This document shows, piece by piece, positions 34,824 through 42,357 of a stretch of DNA of 55,037 bases. Within the stretch, counting starts at the first letter, position 1. The number at the start of each line of letters is the position of its first letter. This DNA is from Methylobacterium sp. J-030 (GTDB taxonomy: Bacteria > Pseudomonadota > Alphaproteobacteria > Rhizobiales > Beijerinckiaceae). The translations under genes were made by a program, and so were the position numbers. Below the pieces are notes generated by a model that saw nothing but the letters and a program-made list of their open reading frames with translations, had not been told where the DNA came from and made no database searches. The DNA lies in contig NZ_JAKSYM010000384.1 of assembly GCF_022829545.1 (NCBI RefSeq), forward strand, positions 1 through 55,037. Reading direction: 5' to 3'.

Positions 34824-36388
34824 GCGGCACCGGGCTCGCTCGACAGCGATTCGAGAAACGCACTGGCGTCGCGGCGGATCTCAGCACGCCGCTTGTCCCC
34901 GAAGCCCTGCAGCGTCCTGTAGGGCATCGTCATGCGCGGGTTTCCGGCGAGCTTGTCCGCGTTCTCGATCAGGAAATTCCAGTAGAGATAGTTGAACGGG
35001 CAGGCCGCCGCCCCGGACTTGACCTTCACGTCATAGGCACACCCTCCGCAGTAATCGGACATCCGGTCGATATAGGCACCCGAAGCGGCGTAGGGTTTCG
35101 AACCCATCACGCCGCCATCGGCCCACAGCACCATCCCGTGCACGTTGGGCAGTTCCACCCACTCGTAGGCATCGGCGAAGACGATCAGGTACCAATCCTC
35201 GACCTGCGCCGGGTCGAGTCCGGCGATGAGCGCGAAGTTGCCGGTCACCATCAGGCGCTGGATGTGGTGGGCGTAGGCGTGGGCGCGCGTATCCGCGACG
35301 ACCTGCGCGATGCAGTTGAGCTTGGTCTCGCCCGACCAGTAGAACCACGGCAGGGCGCGCCCTGCCTCGAGGGCGTTCGTCTCGCGATATGCGGGCATCC
35401 GTGCCCAGTAGAGGCCGCGCACGTATTCGCGCCAGCCGAGGATCTGTCGGATGAATCCCTCGGTGCAGTGGAGCGGCGCTGCGCCCGCGCGAAAAGCCCG
35501 CTCGGCGGCTCGGCATACCTCCTCGGCGGTCAACAGCCCGGCGTTGAGGGCCGGCGAGATCAGCGCGTGATACAGGAAGGGCGCGCCGGTCTTCATGGCG
35601 TCCTGGTAATCGCCGAAGGTCGGCAGGCACGTCGCGATGAAATGCCGGAGGGCGGCAAGCGCGTCGTCCCGCGTCACGGGCCAGGAGAACCCGGCGAGAT
35701 CGCCGAAATGGTCGGCGAACTCCTGCTCCACCAGGGCGATGACCTCGCGCGTCACCGCATCCGGCTGGAAACCGATCCGGTCGGGGGGCCGGTGCCCCTT
35801 GGGCAGGCGCTTGCGGTTCTCGGCGTCGAAGTTCCAGCGGCCGCCCACGGGCTCGCCCCCATCCATCAACAGGCCGGTGCGACGGCGCATGCCCCGGTAG
35901 AAGGTCTCCATCCGCAAGTGGTGTCGGTCCTCCGCCCAGCGCGCAAAGTCTTCGCGCGGGCAGAGGAAGCGGTTGTCGGGGCGGATCTCCACCGGCGGAC
36001 CGAGCGTCTGGCGCCAGTCCTGCATCATCTGCCAGACGCGCCACTCGCCCGGCTCGGTGACGACGACGCGCTCGGGGTGATGCCGCGCGACCGCCCGTTC
36101 CAGCTCGCCGGTGAAGCTGCCGGTGTTGCCGGGATCGGTGAGCCGCACGTAATCGACGGTCACGCCCTCGTCCGCCAGTCCGGACGCAAAATGGCGCATG
36201 GCGGCGAACAGGAACGCGATCTTCTGCTTGTGGTGGCGGACATAGGTCGCCTCGGCCCGCACCTCGACAAGCAGGACGACGTCGCGTTCAGGGTCGAGGT
36301 CGGTCAGGCTGGAGACGCGGCGGGTGAGCTGGTCGCCGAGGACGAAGCGCAGCGTCCGGCCGGATCCGGTGCGGCTTTGGCCCGGCAT
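34790..36388 (-). CDS. FeS-BCP cryptochrome/photolyase (prokaryotic (6-4) type)
   Basis: The 532-residue flavoprotein resembles the FeS-containing bacterial cryptochrome and photolyase group (PhrB/CryB). It has the N-terminal fold LRFVLGDQLTRRVSSL, HHKQKIAFLFAAMRHFA, the FAD-binding region with GWREYVRGLYWARMP, and AYEWVELPNVHGMVLWADGG. Four cysteines that ligate a 4Fe-4S cluster are visible: one in LNCIAQVV and three in the MSDYCGGCAYDV to AACPFNYLYW region. These enzymes repair (6-4) photoproducts or act as blue-light sensors. The gene starts 4 bases after an SDR gene's stop, so they form an operon. Confidence 0.92.
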   Translation of the reverse strand: MPGQSRTGSGRTLRFVLGDQLTRRVSSLTDLDPERDVVLLVEVRAEATYVRHHKQKIAFLFAAMRHFASGLADEGVTVDYVRLTDPGNTGSFTGELERAVARHHPERVVVTEPGEWRVWQMMQDWRQTLGPPVEIRPDNRFLCPREDFARWAEDRHHLRMETFYRGMRRRTGLLMDGGEPVGGRWNFDAENRKRLPKGHRPPDRIGFQPDAVTREVIALVEQEFADHFGDLAGFSWPVTRDDALAALRHFIATCLPTFGDYQDAMKTGAPFLYHALISPALNAGLLTAEEVCRAAERAFRAGAAPLHCTEGFIRQILGWREYVRGLYWARMPAYRETNALEAGRALPWFYWSGETKLNCIAQVVADTRAHAYAHHIQRLMVTGNFALIAGLDPAQVEDWYLIVFADAYEWVELPNVHGMVLWADGGVMGSKPYAASGAYIDRMSDYCGGCAYDVKVKSGAAACPFNYLYWNFLIENADKLAGNPRMTMPYRTLQGFGDKRRAEIRRDASAFLESLSSEPGAAYKADQTASVT

Positions 36389-36392
36389 CGGC

Positions 36393-37127
36393 TCAGCCCT
36401 TCGTCCGCACGGTGGAGCGGCCGCCGTCGACGCCGATCACCTGACCGGTGATCCAGGCCGCCTCCTCGGAGATCAGGAAGGCAGCCAGCGCGCCGACATC
36501 CTCCGGCCGGCCGAGGCGCGGCAGGGCGTGCATCGCCGCGATGCCCTGGGCCAGGGTCTCGTTGCCGGTGATCGCGGAGGCCAGTGGCGTCCGGGTCAGC
36601 GACGGCGCCACCACGTTGACGCGGATCTGCGGCGCCAGTTCGGCGGCGAGCGACAGGGCCAAGCCCTCGATGGCCCCCTTCGCCATGGCCACGGAGGCGT
36701 GGGCCGCGAAACCCTGCGCGACCGCGACCGTCGAGAACAGCACGATCCCGGCGCCCGCCTCACCCGCGCCGCGCTTCAGCGCAGGCGCGGCGGCCTGAAC
36801 CGCCGAGAAGGCGCCCAGCGCATTGACCCGGAAATCGTTCTCCACGTCCTCGCGGGTCAATCGGCTCAGGGGCCGCAGGTTGATCGTGCCGACCGCGTAG
36901 ACGAGCCCGGCGAGTTCTGGTCCCGCCGCCTCGGTCGCCGCGGTGAAGAACGCGGCATCGGCGATGTCGCCCGCGCTGCAGGTGGTCTCGCCGAGCCGGT
37001 CGGCCGCCTCGGCCAGTCGATCACCCCCCCGGGCAGCGAGATGGAGGGCATAGCCCCGGGCGCGCAGGGCGCCGGCCGTCGCCAAGCCGATCCCCCCGGT
37101 CCCGCCGTAGATCATCACCCGCCCCAC
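36393..37127 (-). CDS. Short-chain dehydrogenase/reductase
   Basis: The 244-residue protein has the nucleotide motif MIYGGTGGIGLATAGALRA, an AVGTINLRP segment in place of the usual NNAG, and the C-terminal region NVVAPSLTRTPLASAITGNE, RPEDVGALAAFLISEE and TGQVIGVDGGRS. The catalytic tetrad is altered: STVAVAQGFAAHASVAMAKGA shows serine and lysine but histidine instead of tyrosine in YxxxK. It may therefore be catalytically different or a binding protein. The GTG start follows AAGGGGG. It is the first gene of the photolyase operon. Confidence 0.85.
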   Translation of the reverse strand: MGRVMIYGGTGGIGLATAGALRARGYALHLAARGGDRLAEAADRLGETTCSAGDIADAAFFTAATEAAGPELAGLVYAVGTINLRPLSRLTREDVENDFRVNALGAFSAVQAAAPALKRGAGEAGAGIVLFSTVAVAQGFAAHASVAMAKGAIEGLALSLAAELAPQIRVNVVAPSLTRTPLASAITGNETLAQGIAAMHALPRLGRPEDVGALAAFLISEEAAWITGQVIGVDGGRSTVRTKG

Positions 37128-37238
37128 GGAGATCCCCCTTGCTACCCAACGCCACGCGATCAAGGTAAGGCCGGGGGCGACGGCGGGCAGGCCGGGGGGC
37201 CTGCACCCTCCACGTGCACAAGGTCGCAGGCGGGAAGC

Positions 37239-38102
37239 ATGAAGTTCGCATTCGCCGGCATCGACTTCATGGGCGGTGTCTTCGAGGGGCTTCTGGATGC
37301 CGGCTGGACGCCGGTGAAGCTGTTCACCCGCCCCTGCGACGGGATCTACGACCACAACGACGTCGTCGTCGCCCGTGCCCGGACGCTGCGCATTCCGATC
37401 CAGCTCTCGCGCATCCGCGAGCGGGACATCGAGGCGATCCAGGCCGACCACGGCAAGGATTGGGCGCTGGTGGTGGCGGGCTATCCGTGGCTGGTGCGCG
37501 GCTGGCGCGGCCGTGCGGCCTACGGGTTCAACATCCACCCCTCGCCGCTCCCGATCGGGCGCGGCCCCTATCCGCTGTTCCGCGCCGTGCTCGACCGCTA
37601 CGAGACCTGGGGGGTGACCGCCCACGCGCTGGCCGACGGTTTCGATACCGGCGACATCCTCGCACAGGAGATGTTTCCGCTCAGCCCCCAGGAGTCGCAC
37701 GAGACCCTCCTGGCCAAGTGTCAGATGGCGGCCCGGCGCCTCGTGACCGGCCCGCTCGGGCGCGACCTGCCCGGCCGCTGGCGCTGGGCCGAGCCGCAGG
37801 GGGACGGCTCCTACTGGCCGCGGGCCACCGATGCCGACCGCACCCTCGACTTCCGGCAGGACGTGAACGCGGTCCTGCGCCGGGTGCGGGCGTTCGGCAC
37901 CGTCGAGACGATCGCCCGGCTGGGCGACACGCGTGTCTACGTGGCGGAGGCGCAGGGCTGGCAGGAGCGGCACACTCACGCCGCCGGGGCGGTGGTGCAT
38001 CGCCATCGCCGCCATATCGTGGTTGCGGCGCTGGACGGGTACGTACAGATCACCCGCTGGTCGCCGCTGCCGCTCTCGGAGATCGGCCAGATCGGCCGCT
38101 GA
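37239..38102 (+). CDS. Formyltransferase-fold protein (methionyl-tRNA formyltransferase-like)
   Basis: The 287-residue protein resembles the formyltransferase family: KFAFAGIDFMGGVFEGLLDA at the N-terminus and the signature FNIHPSPLPIGRGPYPLFRA with the conserved His and Pro, followed by GVTAHALADGFDTGDILAQE. A C-terminal part (RTLDFRQDVNAVLRRVRAFG) resembles the second domain of Fmt. It is shorter than Fmt (about 310) and lies far from def, so it may use another amino substrate, such as a sugar nucleotide or amino acid. It is divergent from the SDR-photolyase operon. Confidence 0.85.
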   Translation: MKFAFAGIDFMGGVFEGLLDAGWTPVKLFTRPCDGIYDHNDVVVARARTLRIPIQLSRIRERDIEAIQADHGKDWALVVAGYPWLVRGWRGRAAYGFNIHPSPLPIGRGPYPLFRAVLDRYETWGVTAHALADGFDTGDILAQEMFPLSPQESHETLLAKCQMAARRLVTGPLGRDLPGRWRWAEPQGDGSYWPRATDADRTLDFRQDVNAVLRRVRAFGTVETIARLGDTRVYVAEAQGWQERHTHAAGAVVHRHRRHIVVAALDGYVQITRWSPLPLSEIGQIGR

Positions 38103-38115
38103 GTCCGCCGCGGCG

Positions 38116-38141
38116 GGAACCGATGCGGGCTCGGCCGTGTT
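38116..38141 (+). promoter_or_regulatory. EcfG-like stress promoter (GGAAC-N17-TGTT)
   Basis: GGAAC (38116-38120) is followed after 17 bases by TGTT (38138-38141), matching the EcfG consensus GGAAC-N16/17-CGTT except T for C. It lies 14 bases beyond the formyltransferase stop and about 29 bases before the ATG of the small exported protein, a suitable place for its own promoter. Confidence 0.6.
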
Positions 38142-38169
38142 TCCGGCGGCCTTGATCACGGAGTCCGAC

Positions 38170-38511
38170 ATGTCGACACGCGCAAGCCTCGCCGCGGCCT
38201 TCGGGCTCGCCGCACTCTTCACCGGCTCGGCCTTCGCGCAGGCCGTCATCGTGGCGCCCGACGATTTCGGACCCGATGACGACGTGGTCGTGCGCGACTA
38301 CATCGTGCGCCGCCCGGTCGGGCCCGGGCCGATCGTCGGCTCGATCCCGCTGCGGCCTGGCAGCATCGTGCCCGAGGATGTCCGCCTCGCGCCCTTCACG
38401 GACGCCCCCAATCCGCGGCTGCGCCGGTTCGGCTATTTCGTTGCGCCGGGCGACAAGATCGTGGTGGTCGATCCCGAGACCCGCGCGGTGGTGCGCATCC
38501 TCGACCGCTGA
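38170..38511 (+). CDS. Small exported DUF1236-like protein (113 aa)
   Basis: A signal peptide (STRASLAAAFGLAALFTGSAFAQA) leads to a short mature chain with VVRDYIVRRPVGPG, IVPEDVRLAPF, RRFGYFVAPGDKIVVVDPET and RAVVRILDR, the pattern of DUF1236 periplasmic proteins common in Hyphomicrobiales. Function unknown. The GGAAC...TGTT site upstream suggests induction by the general stress sigma factor, which is plausible for this kind of protein. Confidence 0.78.
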   Translation: MSTRASLAAAFGLAALFTGSAFAQAVIVAPDDFGPDDDVVVRDYIVRRPVGPGPIVGSIPLRPGSIVPEDVRLAPFTDAPNPRLRRFGYFVAPGDKIVVVDPETRAVVRILDR

Positions 38512-38817
38512 TGGTCTTCTGCGGAGCGCTCACCGGTCTCCGCGGAGCGCCCGCTCCCAGGGGTCCGGATGCCTCAACGGCGGCCGGAGCGGGCAACACC
38601 CCGAGAATGCCGAGGGGGCCCTGCGGCAGCACCAGCCCTCTGGGCATGGGCAATGTCGTCTGTGGGGGGGCGTGAGGCGGTCTCCGCTTCCCGGCAGCGC
38701 CCGAGCAGATAGGCCGGGTTCGTCCGCGAGCGGCAATGGAATCGCCGGGCGTCGTGCCCGATGGTCTTGCTCACGGTACACGAACAGGGATGCTTCGGAG
38801 TGGCCATCCCATCCAAG

Positions 38818-38934
38818 CCCCTCATCCTGAGGCGCTGGAGCGCAGCGGAGGCCTCGAAGGAGCCCTCCGGATGGCTTTGCGATTCCTGGAGCCCTCCTGC
38901 GAGGCCTGCTTCGGGGTCACCGCAGGATGAGGGG
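38818..38934. repeat. Intergenic palindromic repeat with 12-base inverted ends
   Basis: The element begins CCCCTCATCCTG (38818-38829) and ends CAGGATGAGGGG (38923-38934), exact inverted repeats. In between are GCCTCGAAGGAGCCCTCC and a second GGAGCCCTCC. This kind of CCTCATCCTGAGG...CTCGAAGGA element recurs between genes in Methylobacterium and Bradyrhizobium genomes, from memory. It is non-coding and lies in a 650-base gap (38512-39161) that otherwise holds no gene I can support. Confidence 0.7.
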
Positions 38935-39161
38935 GTCGGGTGGGATCGCCCGATCGATCCGCCACAGCGTGGTGACGTGTACCGTGGCCATCCTGCGCAG
39001 CCTTAAGCCTTTGTGGCAACGCGTACTCCTGCGCCGAACCGGTAACCACATCGACGAAGCGCGCCCTCGAATCGTGAACCAAAGCCTGTCCGGCGGCGTA
39101 AACCCTTCCTGATCACGCAGCCTGATCGTGTCACCGGGTCGGATTGGGGGAGCGAAGCGCG

Positions 39162-39293
39162 ATGAGGGGTCTGCGGTTTCTGAGGGCGTGGTTTCTGGTA
39201 TCCGTTCCGCTCGGCCTGCTCGTGGGCCAATTCTTCAAAGCCGGGAAGGGACCGCCCACCCGCAAAGGAAGCGGCCCGTCCGACCGGCCCTGA
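39162..39293 (+). CDS. Single-pass membrane microprotein (43 aa)
   Basis: An ATG opens MRGLRFLRAWFLVSVPLG then LLVGQFFKAGKG and a basic, glycine and proline-rich tail ending PSDRP. One helix of about 17 residues spans the membrane with a positive N-terminus. The upstream GGGGGAG at about 10 bases could be a ribosome binding site. The reading frame is short, so chance is possible, but the membrane helix plus basic flanks is a typical design for a small stress or envelope protein. Confidence 0.5.
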   Translation: MRGLRFLRAWFLVSVPLGLLVGQFFKAGKGPPTRKGSGPSDRP

Positions 39294-39470
39294 AGCTCTG
39301 CGGTCCGGGGCGGAGGCCATCCGCCGAATGGAGCGCGGGTGTGCAGTCGGGTGCCGTATTGCAGGCCCGGGATATCGTGCGGCGCCTAGTCGTCAATTAC
39401 ATATTAGTAAATCTTCGGCATTTTTACTGAACTCGTGCCATGTTGGCCGACATGAGCAGGACGTTCGGCC

Positions 39471-39761
39471 ATGTCTCGCAATGCCACGCCCCAGGATGGC
39501 TTCGTCGAGCGACGTCATGCGGCACGAAAGCCCACGGACATGCTCGCGTTCGCGCTGAACCCGAACGGCGCCCGCTTTCCATGCCAGATCCGGAACATCT
39601 CCGACCGTGGCGCGATGCTGGAATTCCTCGGCTCGCACGTCACGATGCTTGAGAACGCGTTCGATCTGGTGCTGGCAGACGCCAAGGCGCGCTACGCGGT
39701 CGAGGTCGTCTGGCGGAAGGAGCGCACCGCCGGCGTGCTCTTCTGCCTGGACAAGGAGTAG
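39471..39761 (+). CDS. PilZ domain protein
   Basis: The 96-residue protein is one PilZ domain. The diguanylate-binding motif RxxxR is present as ERRHAARKPTDM near residue 13, followed by PCQIRNISDRGAMLEFLG, the (D/N)xSxxG motif, and VVWRKERTAGVLF. PilZ proteins bind cyclic di-GMP and regulate motility, exopolysaccharide or cell-surface functions. It stands alone, but an AlgX-like exopolysaccharide gene lies 400 bases downstream on the same strand. Confidence 0.88.
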   Translation: MSRNATPQDGFVERRHAARKPTDMLAFALNPNGARFPCQIRNISDRGAMLEFLGSHVTMLENAFDLVLADAKARYAVEVVWRKERTAGVLFCLDKE

Positions 39762-40157
39762 CGCGCTGCGCGGCAGCGCTCCAGGTCGCCGGGGCGGCCA
39801 TCAGCGAGAGGTCGGTTGCCGGCGGCGCAGAGCCGGGACCGCGAAGGTGTCGCGGTGTGCGGGCCGGCCGGCGGCGAGTCGGCGGTGCGCCACGAGTTTT
39901 TTTCGCCGCAAAGCCCGACCGTACCGAGACACGACCCATGACGGGTACGAGCGCGGGCACGAGCTGCCGCTTCTCCGAACCGCCGCCAAAGACCGCCCGT
40001 TGGGTCGCTTGGCGTCGCAAGCGGTCTGCAAAGCTATGGTCCACGTGGTCGCGGCACGCGCCGCCCGGGGCTTGCAATCCGGCGCGGATCCGTCGAGGCC
40101 ACCGGCGAGGGGTGCCGGAACGGTCGGCCGTCGAAGCGGAAAGCGTGCGGATCTTAA
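39762..40157. other. Intergenic region without a supported gene
   Basis: The gap between the PilZ and AlgX-like genes has open frames on both strands without ribosome binding sites or recognisable products. I see no repeat or tRNA. A GGAAC near 40113 is not followed by a correctly spaced GTT, so I do not call a stress promoter. Confidence 0.4.
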
Positions 40158-41132
40158 ATGGCAAGGGGTAGCGGCGTGGCCGTCGGGGACGATGGCTGGT
40201 TGTTTTGGGTCGGGCGTGCCCGCGAGGTCGAGATCTTCTATGTGGACAGCGCGCTGTCGCGTCGGATCCTCGGGCGATGGGCCCGGCTGATCGGCCAGCG
40301 CGCACGGCGCCTCGACGACCTCGGGATCCGCCACGTTCACGCAGTGGTGCCCGACAAGCTGGCAGTCTACCCCGCAGCGCTCAGCCGATCCTTCCCCGGG
40401 CTTGACGATCCACCGGCCGTCCGGCTCGCAAGGCGCTTGGGCCAGGACGACCGTGCCCGGATGATCGATCTGCTGACACCGTTGCAGGCGGCGAAGGTCC
40501 ATGAACCCGTCTACCTGCGGACGGATACGCACTGGACCTATTTCGGCTATCTGACCGCCTACCGGGCGCTCTGCGAGGCCCTGGATGCGCCGGTGGCCGC
40601 ACATGTCTTCTCCGGCACGCATGTGCGGGAGCGTTTCACCTTCGACCTTGGCGAGAAGCTCCGCCCCCCGATCGACGAGGAGTATGTCGCCTACGATTTT
40701 CCGCGCCATGCGGAGCGGATCGATGCGAACGCGCTGGTTCGGGTGCGCGAGACCGGTGAAGCGGTCCGGCAGCGCGGCCTGTTCGTAGGCTCGCGCACCG
40801 TCATGAGAAACAACGCGGCGCCGGATCCGCGCCGTGTGGTGCTGTTCGGCGATTCCTACATCTACAGTCCGGGCGCGCGCCTGACGGCGATGCTGGCGGA
40901 AACCTTCACCGAGGTTCACGCGATCTGGTCGGCGAATCTGGATTGGGCTTACATCGAGGCTGTCCGACCCGACGTCCTGATCTTCGAGATCGCCGAGCGC
41001 TTTCTCCGCCAGGTGCCGACGGACCGGATCCGCATCGATCGTTTCGCGGAGAAGCGGGCCTGGCGGGCCGTTCGACCGACCCTGCGCGAGCGGATCCGGC
41101 ACTTCCTTCGGTCGGGGGCCGTGGCGCGCTGA
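40158..41132 (+). CDS. AlgX/AlgJ SGNH-like polysaccharide acetylation protein
   Basis: The 324-residue protein resembles the AlgX/AlgJ group of SGNH-like O-acetyltransferase domains: GVAVGDDGWLFWVGRA at the N-terminus, YLRTDTHWTYFGYLTAYRAL (catalytic Asp-His pair equivalent) and VVLFGDSYIYSPGARLTAML (nucleophile serine). Members add acetyl groups to alginate or other exopolysaccharides in the periplasm, but no signal peptide is visible here, so it may be a cytoplasmic variant or have a different start. No acetyl-transfer membrane partner (AlgI-type) is present in the window. Confidence 0.75.
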   Translation: MARGSGVAVGDDGWLFWVGRAREVEIFYVDSALSRRILGRWARLIGQRARRLDDLGIRHVHAVVPDKLAVYPAALSRSFPGLDDPPAVRLARRLGQDDRARMIDLLTPLQAAKVHEPVYLRTDTHWTYFGYLTAYRALCEALDAPVAAHVFSGTHVRERFTFDLGEKLRPPIDEEYVAYDFPRHAERIDANALVRVRETGEAVRQRGLFVGSRTVMRNNAAPDPRRVVLFGDSYIYSPGARLTAMLAETFTEVHAIWSANLDWAYIEAVRPDVLIFEIAERFLRQVPTDRIRIDRFAEKRAWRAVRPTLRERIRHFLRSGAVAR

Positions 41133-41181
41133 ACTTCACGCGGGGCGAGAAGACACCCTCACTGCGGGCCCAATGAGAAAC

Positions 41182-41207
41182 GCCCCGCTGCGGTAGCGCA
41201 GCGAGGC
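41182..41207 (-). terminator. Intrinsic terminator downstream of the glycine-rich gene
   Basis: On the minus strand GCCTCGCTGCG-CTAC-CGCAGCGGGGC forms an 11-base stem with one wobble pair and a 4-base loop, followed by GTTTCTCATT. It lies 22 bases after the stop of the 41229-41507 gene and could also end transcripts of the convergent AlgX-like gene. Confidence 0.65.
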
Positions 41208-41228
41208 ATCAGATCCGTTACAGCGTGC

Positions 41229-41507
41229 TCAGTAGCCGCGGCCGTAGTAGCCCGGGCCGCCGCGGTCGAAGGCCCCCGCTGCCGCGGCACCGGCCGCCGC
41301 GCCGGCGATGCCGAGGCCGACCGCAGCACCCGTCGAGAGGCCGCGGTGGCGGCGATATCCGTCGTCGCGGTGACGGCCATAGCCCCGATCGTAGCCGCGG
41401 CCATAGCCATGACCATCGCGGTATCCGTAGCCCTGAGCCTGGGCGCCGCTCGCGCCGACAGCCCCGAGGCACAGGGTCACGGCGGACAGGAGAGCCAGCT
41501 TTCGCAT
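41229..41507 (-). CDS. Small exported glycine/tyrosine-rich protein (92 aa)
   Basis: A signal peptide (KLALLSAVTLCLGAVGASGAQA) precedes a Gly-Tyr-Arg-rich segment (GYRDGHGYGRGYDRGYGR), then a hydrophobic helix with glycine zipper repeats (GAAVGLGIAGAAAGAAAAGA) and the end GGPGYYGRGY. Such proteins are common stress-induced envelope proteins in Hyphomicrobiales. An EcfG-like promoter lies 33-57 bases upstream, and a clear terminator follows. The earlier in-frame ATG, 77 codons upstream, would spoil the signal peptide, so I reject it. Confidence 0.8.
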   Translation of the reverse strand: MRKLALLSAVTLCLGAVGASGAQAQGYGYRDGHGYGRGYDRGYGRHRDDGYRRHRGLSTGAAVGLGIAGAAAGAAAAGAFDRGGPGYYGRGY

Positions 41508-41539
41508 CGATGAATCCTTCGCAGTTGCGTTGAACGCCC

Positions 41540-41564
41540 AACACAAATCGTGCGGATCGGTTCC
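41540..41564 (-). promoter_or_regulatory. EcfG-like stress promoter (GGAAC-N16-TGTT)
   Basis: Read on the minus strand: GGAAC at 41564-41560, 16 bases, then TGTT at 41543-41540. Transcription should start about 7 bases later, leaving a leader of about 26 bases before the gene start at 41507. The only deviation from the EcfG consensus is T for C before GTT. Confidence 0.65.
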
Positions 41565-41895
41565 AAATCTGGTGTTGAACTGAAAACGGCCGCTTTGCGC
41601 CAACACCGCGGCACGAATAAACCTGAGCGTCATGGTCGGCGTCGATGGCGCGCGCAGATCCAGTGGCGTTCCGTCTCGCGGCAAGCGATGCAAGTCCACG
41701 CCGCATGCGCGGATGACTTTCAACCGCACGGTGGACATGTTGCCGGCACGATGTCTTCAGTTCACCGCGAATTCAGTCGCGAGAACGGCATTCTCCGCAA
41801 CGGCTACGCTCTTTGCGTGCTGATGAAGTATCGGTACGGAGGTCGAGCAGCGTGCACGCATCGAAACAGCGCGACGCGGGGACTGGATTGCCGGA

Positions 41896-42156
41896 ATGTC
41901 GACGCTGTTCTCGGATCCGCTCGGCCGGGCGTTGCTGACCCTTCTGACAACCGATCACGGTCTGCCAGGTGGACCCCAGCGAGCGGTGCTGCTGCGGTCG
42001 CTTCTCGACCTGCGCACGCAAGCCGAGACCAGGGGCGCCTCGGCGCAAGTCCGGGGGGCCATCCGTTCGGCCTTGTGGGCCTTGCGCGGCGAGTTTCCCG
42101 CGGCGTCCGTCAGCGGGACGACCGTCAAGGATAACCACGCGCGCAGGCGCGGATGA
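41896..42156 (+). CDS. Small hypothetical protein (86 aa)
   Basis: The protein reads STLFSDPLGRALLTLLTTDH, then RAVLLRSLLDLRTQAETRG and a basic C-terminus KDNHARRRG. It is soluble and helical, with no signal or known domain. A weak GGA purine run precedes the ATG. It is isolated between the stress gene and the amide operon. Some chance remains that it is non-coding. Confidence 0.45.
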   Translation: MSTLFSDPLGRALLTLLTTDHGLPGGPQRAVLLRSLLDLRTQAETRGASAQVRGAIRSALWALRGEFPAASVSGTTVKDNHARRRG

Positions 42157-42357
42157 TCGTTTCCATCCGACGGCGCGGCCGCCCCTCACGATCTGGCCGT
42201 GAGGGCGATCCGATGCTCGCAAGTCCAAGGCCGGGCCGCTTGCGCTATGCCGGCGTCCGTCCGAAGACCCCTCGCTTTCCAACGTCGACGCGGCTGCGAT
42301 AGGACTGGTCCTGCACGACCGCCCGGCGGTCGAGCGTCGGGCAGGACCGAGGAAGCC

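Noticed and set aside
36393..38249. A 618-codon minus-strand frame containing the SDR gene
   Set aside because: Only the last 244 codons are SDR. The first part is antisense to the formyltransferase gene, and a GTG with AAGGGGG marks the true start at 37127.
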